The translations under genes and the position numbers were made by a program. From positions 79,816,017 through 79,880,016 of the forward strand of contig NC_092807.1 of the NCBI RefSeq assembly GCF_040954645.1: a DNA stretch of 64,000 bases, written 5' to 3'. This document shows positions 32,240-41,606 of this stretch, one piece after another; position 1 is the first letter of the stretch, and the number at the start of each line of letters is the position of its first letter. The notes below the pieces were generated by a model. It saw only the letters and a program-made list of their open reading frames with translations. It did no database searches and had not been told where the DNA came from. This DNA comes from Diabrotica undecimpunctata (lineage: Eukaryota; Arthropoda; Insecta; Coleoptera; Chrysomelidae).

Positions 32240-33997
32240 TTAGTGAATAAAGTCTGTTGGCCACTGTCTCTTCAATCTTCGTCTGACATCTGGTTGTAGG
32301 TGTAGTTGTCTTGCTTCCTCGTTGGGGTGGGCTGGTAGATGTTCTAGATAATTTCTTGTTAGTCTGCTGATTTCGTCTTCAACGAACGGTATTCCAGAGT
32401 CATCATGTAGTGTTTTATTACTAACGTACCACGGCGCATTGAAAATCATTCTGAGTATTTTGGATTGGATCCTCTGAATGATTTTGGTATTAGAAGGCTT
32501 TGCACAGCCCCATAGTTGCACCCCATATGTCCGTATAGGCTTTATTATGCACTTATACAAGAGAAGTTTATTATCTGTGGATAACTGTGATTTTCGGCCT
32601 ATTAACCAATTCATTTGACGTATTTTCATGTTGATTTGGATTTTTTTTGCCAAGATGTGTGCTTTCCAAGTGAGCTTTTGATCAAGTGTCATTCCCAGGT
32701 ATTTGACTTCTGTTTTTACTGGTAGTAATATGTTGTTCAGTCTAATTCTTGGACATATGATGTTCCTGTTGGTGAATGTAATTTGATTAGACTTAGTATG
32801 GTTAACTTTGATTTTCCATCTATTCATCCAGTCTTGTAGTAGGTTCATGTGTATTTGAAGGTTTCCTGATGCTACTTGGGGGTCATCATCGATGGATATT
32901 ATGGCGGTGTCATCTGCGAACATGGCTACTGTGGTCGTATTTGTTGTTGGAATATCAGCAGTGTATATGAGGTACAGGAGGGGACCCAGGACACTTCCTT
33001 GAGGGACACCGGATTTTATGGGATAGTAATGAGAGGTTTCTGTAAGGAATCTGACTTGAAAGTGACGTTCTGTGAGGTATGATTTTAAGAGTAGATAGTG
33101 AGGAGTGGGAAAGGATGACTTAAGTTTATACAGGAGACCATCATGCCAAACACGGTCGAAGGCTTGTTCTATATCCAGGAAGGCAGCAGTGCAAATTTTT
33201 TTCTCTTCGAGGCATACATTAATGTTTTTAACAATCCTATGACACTGTTGTAGAGTTGAATGGGCTTCGCGGAAACCAAACTGGTGTGTGGGGATCACTG
33301 AATTAATTCCGATGTCTTCTGAGAATCTTTGGAGCAGAAGTCTTTCTAAGATTTTTGACATTATTGGAGGTAAGCTGATTGGTCTATATGAAGTAGTAAT
33401 ATTTGGTGGTTTATTTGGTTTACTAATCATAATTATTTGTGCGAACTTCCAATTAATCGGGTAGTAGGCTAATCTTATGATACTATTATATATCATTGTT
33501 AGTAGGACAATTGCTTTTCTCGGTAATTTTTTTAATATTAGCCCAGTGATCATGTCAAAGCCTGGTGCTTTGTAGTTATTGCATCTAGAAATTTGTTCTT
33601 TGACATTATTAGGAGTAAAGTATTTGATTGGTAGCATCATTGGGCATGGAGCGTCTAAGAAGTTTTTAACTTGTTCTTCGTTATTATTGTTATTAAGTTC
33701 AGGTACACCAAAAACGTGTGAGAGATGTTCAGCAAATATTGATGCCTTTTCTTGTTCAGTTTTTCCCCAGCTTCCATCGGCTTTCCTTAGAAGTGGTATG
33801 TGCTGTATAGGTCTCTTGAATGATTTCGTTGCTTTCCAGATGCTGTGGTCTTCTTTTGACAGGCTGTTGATGAATAGTTCAAATGTATCATTCCTCGCGT
33901 CTTGTAGAGCAGTTTTAAGTTGCCGTGTTAATCTATTGTATTCATTTTTATCTATAGGATTGCGACTTCTTTGCCATATGCGCCTGGCTCTTCTTTT
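32240..33997 (-). pseudogene. Jockey ORF2, reverse transcriptase part
   Basis: Open from the stop at 33998-34000 down to 32240, with the first Met at 33640. The RT motifs are complete: YKAPGFDMITGLIL, SYRPISLPPIMSKILERLL, FGFREAHSTLQQCHRI, AFLDIEQAFDRVWHDGLLY (motif A), SGVPQGSVLGPLLYLIYTAD (motif B), VAMFADDTAIIS (FADD, motif C) and VKYLGMTLDQKLTWKAH. The C-terminus ends RRRLKRQWPTDFIH. The codon upstream of 34000 would have continued the endonuclease-RT linker; a single stop interrupts it. Confidence 0.9.
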
Positions 33998-34914
33998 TTA
34001 TGCAACAAGACGTTTTATATATACGGGTATGCTGGTGTCACTTGGTTCTTTGTCATTCTGAGGGGGTGTAGCTATTTCAGCGGCTGCATGTATAGTTTGG
34101 GTGAGAAGAAGCACAGCATTATCGATATCGTCTGGTTGCTTTAATCTTATATTTAAATTTAAATTTTCATTTATGTAAGACTCGAATATATTCCAGTTGG
34201 TTTTGGATGTTGTCAACTTAGGGATATTCGGACGTTTTATAATTTGCGTAGATAGTGTCACAATTATGGGAGTATGGTCGGTGGACAGATCCCAGATGCT
34301 TGTATGTCAAAATAATTTAAGGCCATGTTATGGAGGATAAAGAAGTCGAGTAGATCTGGGATTTTGTTTGGATCTGATGGCCAGTAGGTGGGTTGCCCTG
34401 TAGATAAGTAAGAGCTGTTTGTGTTAGCTATGGCTTGTCTGAGATTTTTTCCCTTTGTCGTACATAGTCTTGATCCCCAGTCTGTATGCTTGGCATTCCA
34501 GTCACCTCCAATTACGAATTTGTTTGATAGATGTTTGAAGAAGTCTTCATATTCTGCTGTGGTGATATTATGCCTTGGAGGGCTGTACATTGCCGCAATG
34601 TCAAAAGACGATGGTTGAGAACTGATACAGATTACTGCAGCTTGTATTTTTTCCGTCTGATACATTATTTCCTCATAGTGTGGTATAGTGTTACGTACAA
34701 TAATAGCAGCGCCACCGTGTGCTGTTCCATCAGGATGGTTGGTGTTGTAAATAGAATAATGAGGGATCTTGAACATCGTTCTGTCAGTGAAATGGGTTTC
34801 CGATATGAGTAGAACATCAATTTTGTTATGTTTAAGAAAGTTAGTAACTTCTGTGTTATGGTTGCCTAGGCCGTTGGCATTCCATTGTGCAATTCGTAGT
34901 GACTTAAGTTCCAT
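33998..34914 (-). pseudogene. Jockey ORF2, endonuclease part
   Basis: Met 34914 starts MELKSLRIAQWNANGLGNH, overlapping the ORF1 end (34904) by 11 bp. The apurinic endonuclease shows VLLISETHF (Glu), GGAAIIVRN, VIGGDWNAKHTDWGS (Asp/Asn) and then a frameshift near 34285-34295 before STDHTPIIV (Asp-His). The second frame, 34261-33998, carries the linker to a TAA at 33998-34000. Both lesions are single events. Confidence 0.88.
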
Positions 34915-36459
34915 TACTAATTTTATTTATTACTGTGGAAAGCATGTTTAAGATCACGCTATTTTGATTAATTAGTTGTGAAAACATAGCTTTGAATTCG
35001 TTAAGGAAACTCTTCATCATCTCTCCAATGTCACTGTTTGTATTACTTACATGTGTTCCACTTGTTATTTGAGCGTAAGTTGCATGATTCTGGTTGTATG
35101 AGTTCGTATTTTTATGGACATTATTTACATTTGTTCCACCCGTTGCTTGTGTGTAAGTCGCGTGATTTTGATTGTTTAAGTGCGGATTATTCTGTACTGT
35201 ATTTCTGTTATATTGTAGTTGATTGTTCGCTGGAGTGTGCGATGATACTCCTCTTGCTCTGTTTCTACTGCTAATTAACTCTTTATATACCATGCATCCT
35301 TTGTAATTTGCGGTGTGTGCTCCATTGCAGAGAGCACATATGGCAGGTGTGTCTCTAGGTTTTTTACAATCAGCTGACATATGGTTGCCTCCACATTTGA
35401 CACAGTGATAAGGTCTATTACAGTATGTCTTAGAGTGTCCATACAATTGGCATCTGGTACACTGGACAATGTTATTCTTTTTATACGGTGGCTCAATAAC
35501 TATTTTCGCATTGTTTATAAATTGAATTTCATATATTTTTTTATTATTTCGATTAGGTTCTATATCGACGTAGAACATCATTAGAGGGTCCTTACTTACT
35601 CTGTGTTTTATATTTACAATGTTGCGTACTAAATGCCCATGTTTTTCTATTTCGCTTTTTATTATATTAATGGGCACTGTATGATGTAGATTGCGAATTA
35701 CAACTCTGTATGCTCTATCCTCTTTCATTTGGTACGTATGATGCACAATTTTTTTGCTGTTTAAATGTCTTACCAGTTTTCGGTATGTTTCTGAGTCACG
35801 GGAATTTATTTTTATTGTGTTGTTCTTTAATGCTGTACAATAGAATGTCTCTGTTTGTGTTACTTCCGATAGGCTATTAACCATTTTATTGTATTCAGTA
35901 ACACCATATATAAAAATTGGTGGGGGTTTGGAGGTTGCTGGAGTTTCGTTGGTATTTTCTGTACTGTTATTGTTGTCGTTTTCGTTTTCATTTTGTAGAA
36001 TCTGAAATTTATTGCTAGTTACTACTGTGTCTTCGTTTTCTGTTGGTGTCGGAGGATTAATTTTGCGTTTTTTGTTACTATGTTGTATAGTTTGCCATTC
36101 GTGGATGTCCGATGACTCAATGTCGCTGATTTCCCCTGAAGATTCTTCACTTTGTAATGTACGTGTCATCTCAATCGAATCGTAAGCTCCATTTCGAGTG
36201 AAGATAATGTGGGATTTATTTTAGGATTGTATTGACAGTTTGAGGAAGATTGTGATAGTATTTGGTTAGGAACATAATATATTGTTGTTGGTGGGTTATT
36301 TAAAATTTGTGCTGAATTTGGTTGTAAATTTTGTGGAAAAAGGACATTTGGGCATTCTGGTTGAATTTGCTGTTGCTGATATTGAGTATTTATTATTTGA
36401 CCATTAACAGTAGCAGTATAAAAAGGAACACTCACCGATAAATCTGGTGGAGCACTCAT
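34904..36459 (-). pseudogene. Jockey ORF1, Gag-like protein with three zinc knuckles
   Basis: Two overlapping frames (36459-36166 and 36169-34904) look like one ORF1 of about 520 residues broken by a single-base change near 36175-36185. The first part is Gln/Asn/Pro-rich. The second has an acidic start, an FIYGVTEYNKMVNSL block (pre-C2HC-type RNA-binding region), and three CCHC-like knuckles: CTRCQLYGHSKTYC, CVKCGGNHMSADC and CALCNGAHTANYKGC. An Asn-rich tail follows. If the break is instead natural, there would be two small proteins; Jockey elements usually have one, so I favour a frameshift. Confidence 0.85.
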
Positions 36460-37352
36460 TTTAATTGTTAAAACTGTATATTTTAATATTTAAATAGTTT
36501 ATAAATAGTATATCCACTTGAACGATAATGACGGTAAAAACGCGGCCGGAGCCCGTTTTTAATCACCACTATAAACTTTCACCTAATTCGTATCGATGTT
36601 TACAGGTCGAGAGTCAAATGAATACTTACTAAATAAATGATTTTATTTCTTCCATCTGCAATTATTTGTTTCAATTACGTTATGAGTAGGTGCCTACGAA
36701 GAATATTTAACTTTTATTTACTGTTTGTTTCACATACACATGTTTTAATTATTAATAAATTTTAAAAGCAAAAAGGAGTTTTCTTTTTGATGTACCCTTG
36801 TATTTTTTTAAAGTTGCAGTAATATTTTTTTTTTTTTTTTACTAAAGACACAGAAGTGTACTTACATTAAAATCTGGTCAGTAAGACCAATTATCAATTT
36901 GTTTCTAACTTAAATTACTAATGAAATCTTAAAATTAGGTGTCTACTCACTAGTATCTTTCCTATTATTTCTAATAACTAGCATGCAGTAATATAAGATT
37001 AGAAGTAATGTAATAAACTGTGATCTAACTGTAGAATGATACATATAAGATATATAGAAACGCAAACTAAAATATTTTACTTAAAACGTTATAAAATAAT
37101 TCAGTTTTGTACTTCATTGCATATGGAACAAATGTGCAAATTCCTGTACTAATTTTACTTTTTGTTCCATAAGCAAATTTTTTATTTTTTTTTTCAAATT
37201 TAAAAAGAGTCAGTAAAAATTTGAAGGCATAATCCAACACACCATTTTAAATATTTTTTTTAGAATTAACATCATTTTCCTGAGTTTTAAAATAAACGAG
37301 GAAATATTACCAAAATATTTAAATGTAAATATCTCAAAATGAGAATTTGGCA

Positions 37353-37380
37353 TATGGAACAAATAAGTACTAGCCCGACG
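37353..37380 (-). repeat. Right terminal inverted repeat
   Basis: Reads TATGGAACAA…AGCCCGACG on the plus strand, the complement of the left end except at two bases. ATAT follows. Confidence 0.93.
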
Positions 37381-37384
37381 ATAT

Positions 37385-38719
37385 GTAACAGCAGCAAAAA
37401 CAACACCGAAAACAACCTACCCAAAGAAAGAACAAGCAATCATACTCCATGCCGAAGACAGCCTCAAATTATTTGATTATGTAAAAGCAATTGGTGATAT
37501 TATCGAACCCAAGAACATCTGCTTCGCCTCCAGAATCTCCAACAATAGGGTCTGTATATATTTAACTAATAAAAACATAGTAGATGAACTTATAAAATCT
37601 CATCCTACCATACAAATCGGCTCCCTAACTTTAAACATACTTAAACTCGTTTCTCCTACAAAGAGAATCTTAATATCCAATATCTCTCCGTGTATCCCAC
37701 ATGAAATTATCGAAACTGCTGTTAAAAGCCTAGGCCTAAAAATTGCTTCTCCAGTATCATTTCTTAAAGCAGGCATTCCGGGAGAGGAATTCTCACATAT
37801 TCTTAGCTTTAGGAGACAAGTTTATGTGTTCCCGCCCTCCGAAACTTTTGAGCTTCAAACCTCTCTTGTGCTCTCTTTCGAAGATAATGAAAACCGCATC
37901 TTCCTTTCTGACAAAATGGAATGTTTCGTCTGTAAAAGATCAGGGCATGTCGCTTCAAATTGCACAAATCCACCAGAAAGTACCTCTTCTGACCAGACAA
38001 TTGTTTCATCTCCTTTGAGAGCCGAATCCACATCTACTGAAAAAAGCCCAGAAACCAACACTGTACCTTTCACACTAACAGAGATATCTCCTCCAGTCAA
38101 TAATGTACCACTTACATCCTCAAATAACAACTTCTCATTAGAACAACCAAGTCAACATATGACAGATACACAAACACATTATAAACACACACACTCAGAA
38201 CTTTCTTCTCCTAGCGATATAACTAGCATAACTTAAGAATCTACTCATAGTGAACAAACTAATATCTATGCCGGATTTTCCAAACCACAAATCAAGAAAA
38301 AACTTAAACGGTCAAATTGTGACTCAACTCTATCCGAAATGGCAAAAACAATCATACGCGAACTTTATAAAGAAACTCCACATATATTCATAATACCAGC
38401 AGATAACATAATTGCTCTTCTTAAAAACTGTTACGGTAGTAGCGATCCATACGCAGAAGCATTAAAATTCACACTAGACATCAAATCACTTATTTCTTCG
38501 TTATACCAAATATATCCCAACCTTAATGAGAAATCAACCAAAAATAGATTAACTCGTCTTATAAAAAAATTTAAGGACAAAACCGAACTCTTAATGGGTG
38601 ATTCTACAAAATTATCCAATCTTGACTTTTCACACGAAACAACGGATGATGAGTACATCTCTGACACATCTCAAAACTCACAGACGTCTCAAAAATCCTC
38701 TTATTTAACAAATTCATAA
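37385..38719 (+). pseudogene. I-like LINE copy 2, ORF1 main part
   Basis: Continues ORF1 after the DNA transposon with no Met needed: VTAAKTTPKTTYPKKEQAI, CFASRISNNRVCIYLTNK, TKRILISNISPCIPHE, SHILSFRRQVYVFPP and a CCHC knuckle CFVCKRSGHVASNC at 37925-37966. The order of blocks equals copy 1. A TAA at 38234-38236 breaks the Ser/Thr-rich linker, after which the same frame continues (LKKLNRSN-like basic patch, IIALLKNCYGSSDP) to a stop at 38717-38719. ORF2 begins in another frame, overlapping this end. Confidence 0.85.
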
Positions 38720-39971
38720 TTATTCAATGGAATTGCTATGGATTCTATCCTCGCCTGGCACGCCTACAACAACTTATTTACGAAACCAATTCTGACTTTA
38801 TTTGGTTACAAGAAACAAACTTTACAGAAATACACAACCCTCATCTAAAAAATTTTGTTAGTTATCACCATATCAGAACTACACACCGACGCGCTAGCGG
38901 AGGGACATCAATTTTCGCATCAACTGAAATTTTTGACCGTAAACTTCACCTAAACACTACATTAGAAGCTGTTGCTATAACAGCATGGTGTCCAGAACAA
39001 ATCACAATATGTAGCTTATATATTCCTCCTAATTATACATTGACAAGCACTGAATTAGAAAACCTAATATCTCAAATTTCTGGCCCATTTATAATGGTTG
39101 GAGATTTTAATGCACACAACACTATGTGGGGCTCCAAACATACATATGGTAGAGGTAAAATAATCGAAAATGTCATTAATAATACTGATATTAACTTATT
39201 AAATACAGGAAATAGTACATACTTTCATATTCAGTCAGGAAGTTTCTCATTAATAGACTTAATCTTATGTGATCCCAAAATACACCCGTTGCTAACTTGG
39301 CATACTCTAGATAGCTTATTCGATAGCAATCATTTTCCCATTATCATTACTAACAATGCAGTCAAATCGGAATATACAAAACCGAGATGGAAAATCTCAG
39401 ATGCTAATTGAGAACTCTTCAAACTAACTGTAAAAGAACGCACAGAGGTACTCAAATATCAAAATAACATAGACGAAGACATAAAACAACTAAACCATTG
39501 CATAGTTTCCTCTGCAGAGGAGTGTATCGGCAAATACAAAATTAACCCAATAAAAAAACACGTTCCCTGGTGGAATGACTCATGCAAAACAGCAATTCAA
39601 GAAAGCAAAAGAGCTTTAAACAGATTCTGAAAATCGCGCACTCTAGCTGACTTAATAGATTTTAAAAGGCTCAGAGCAAAAACAAAACGCATAATAAAAA
39701 ACAATAAACAAAATTCATGGAATCATTTTACCAGCTCTATTACAAAAGATACCCCACCGACTCAAGTATGGTCAAAAATAAAGAGAATGAAAGGACATTA
39801 CACATTAAACAAAATTCCAGCTCTCACCATTCAAGACAAAATAATTACAGATGACCAACAAATCAGTGATATGCTTTCTCAACACTTTCCCAATAAATCA
39901 AATAATCCTACTAATCCACATAACGAAATTGATGCGACTCACAAAACTTGGAATACTAATCATCCCATTAA
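38713..39971 (+). pseudogene. I-like LINE copy 2, ORF2 endonuclease and linker
   Basis: The endonuclease begins with FIIIQWNCYGFYPRL, FIWLQETNF (Glu) and RRASGGTSIF, then ICSLYIPPNYTLTSTE, the exact place where copy 1 has the TA expansion. MVGDFNAHNTMWGS and DSNHFPIII complete the domain. A TGA at 39409-39411 sits where copy 1 has Trp, and a second TGA lies at about 39628. The linker WWNDSCKTAI continues in the same frame to HPI at 39970, where piggyBac enters. No Met is needed at the overlap, so the exact ORF2 start is unclear. Confidence 0.85.
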
Positions 39972-41602
39972 CCCATTAACGCCGAGAAAATTTTTTTTTT
40001 GAATTTACGATTTTTTTATTTGGACTTTCATAAAGAAAGGTGTAAAATTAACCTACGTTTGGAAAAAAATAAATTTTTATTTCAAAATATACAAAAAACA
40101 TGCTGTCACCATATGGGCCCTGTAGGCGTTCCAGGGTATACACAAAATATTATCTGAATTAAGTGTTTGTGTGAAATTTCATAAAACATTCTAAACATAA
40201 ACCAACATCGCACTTGATACACATTGTACGCTCTTTGCTTATACGATTGAACCCGGCACATCTTCTTCTTTTTCCTTCTGGCACTACTACTATGTAATGG
40301 TTTAACCCATCAAATCTGATATCGTCTCCAACACGGCTGTTACTTCCAGCAGCTTTAGGCATTCGACCTGGACCTTTAGCTGTCGTTTTGTAATTTGCCA
40401 AATATGTCTAAAAATCACAGCAACATGTAAGACTACGTAAATATGTAGTAAATTATAACATTACCTGAGCAATACTTCGCCTAAACTCCAACTGGCTGAT
40501 ATTTCTACCACTTTTGCGGTAGGGAATCCAAGCATTTTGTATAGATACATCAATAAGATATGTGAATATCGACCAGTACCACTTTTTTGATCTTACACCA
40601 ATACGATAACTGAAACAATGTATGTTATTATATTATTATAATCAATATACTTTACATACCAAGATACATTTGCATCCATCAGATCGGTGCCTTCCATGTT
40701 TTTATTGTATTTGGAAATTACATCCGGACGTGGTATAGGTACGTTTCTTTTATCTTTCATTGAAAATCTCTCCACAGATTTCACTGGAGTAACCCCAAAA
40801 CACGTACTGGCCTCTGTTACCACATTATTGTCCATCCACCTCACATAAAGAATACCATGGAATACCATCAGTACTGAATTTGCTTTAGCGTCACTTTGTA
40901 CCACAGTATGTAATTGCTCATTTGCTAAATCTTCAGATGTGTCCTCCACTCTCGTACCATTTGAAAATACAACTTCAGCTGGAGCTAACAGTTGACGACT
41001 ACTCAAATTTTCAACAGTTCCACCCTCATCTTCATCCCCTGAATCCTCATCGGTCAGATCCTGACAGTCAGGTGGCTGTATGTATATATTAGTGACTTCG
41101 TTATCAGATTAGTAGGCGATATCTAACGCTTCTTGAAGAGTTATTCCTCTGAAACTAAAATTATCGTATAAAACTATAGGTTAATATATATTGTCCGTAG
41201 TACGCCTACTGGTCCCATATGGTGACAGTGACGTTTACGAGGAAATTATGAAAAACTAGAACCATATATTTAGAAAATCAACAAACAGTATTGCGAAAAT
41301 ACGTTTTTTAAATAAAATCGATCGCCTAGATATACAATAAAATAAATAAGATCCACATAATTTAACTTACCGTAACGGGATGTCCATATTTTCGTCGTCG
41401 AAAATAATCTGTCCAATAAAAAATAGCACAACCTCTCACTCGCGAGTACAACAAGCAACTGATCTTGTCAGGCGCATCCGATGAGCATTTTGAACGATTA
41501 GTTATCAGTCAGTGGCTTTCAAATTAAATTTGTCAGTTAGTACACGCACATAAATAGAGGGCGGTTTTGTGTCCCCATATGGGACCCGTAGGCGTTAATG
41601 GG
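39972..41602 (-). mobile_element. Internally deleted piggyBac-like transposon
   Basis: Ends are 12-bp perfect inverted repeats, CCCATTAACGCC at 39972-39983 and its complement at 41591-41602, set exactly inside duplicated TTAA at 39968-39971 and 41603-41606. Removing the element with one TTAA joins HPIN-IPFSFQEL in the LINE ORF2 frame; 1635 bp is a multiple of three. It contains a spliced but shortened transposase gene and subterminal repeats of CCATATGGG…GTAGGCG. At 1631 bp it is shorter than autonomous elements of this family. Confidence 0.95.
40159..41387 (-). pseudogene. piggyBac-like transposase gene, four exons, core deleted
   Basis: Proposed exons 41387-41371, 41148-40660, 40609-40465 and 40407-40159 sum to 900 nt (299 codons plus stop). 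The introns start GTAAGT, GTATGT and GTAATG and end CAG, CAG and TAG. The N-terminus is acidic (LTDEDSGDEDEGGTVENLS), as in insect piggyBac proteins. After SDAKANSVLMV the sequence jumps to ILYVRWMDNNVVTEASTCFG and MEGTDLMDANVS, which holds the third catalytic Asp region. The two earlier catalytic Asp blocks are absent. The C-terminal cysteine-rich domain is present (RRRCAGFNR, CIKCDVGLCLECFMKFH). One TAA at 41109-41111 interrupts the N-terminus. The frame sum supports the splice model. Confidence 0.82.
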
Positions 41603-41606
41603 TTAA

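Larger units (their letters stand above)
32049..36627 (-). mobile_element. Full-length Jockey LINE nested in the DNA transposon
   Basis: A minus-strand Jockey-type element of about 4.6 kb with ORF1, ORF2, a 5' untranslated region at 36460-36627 and a poly(A) seen as T at 32049-32058. The target duplication ACTAAATAAAT (11 bp) is at 32038-32048 and 36628-36638. The 3' untranslated region includes a short AATTAA-type repeat near 32210-32240. There is no RNase H domain, as expected for Jockey. The copy has one frameshift in ORF1 and, in ORF2, one frameshift and one stop. Confidence 0.92.
29917..37380 (+). mobile_element. Inverted-repeat DNA transposon with DUF7869-like gene (Sola-like or unclassified)
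   Basis: Bounded by 28-bp terminal inverted repeats (29917-29944 and 37353-37380, 26 of 28 paired) that begin CGTCGGG. The target ATAT is duplicated at 29913-29916 and 37381-37384. Removing the element with one ATAT rejoins LINE ORF1 in frame. Without the nested Jockey LINE (32049-36638 including one duplication) it is 2874 bp and holds a single gene, a DUF7869-like pseudogene at 30371-31906. Copies of TTTGTTCCATATGCAAA sit near both ends, as transposase binding sites do. A 4-bp target duplication is a feature of Sola elements as I recall them, so Sola-like is a hypothesis. Confidence 0.85.
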
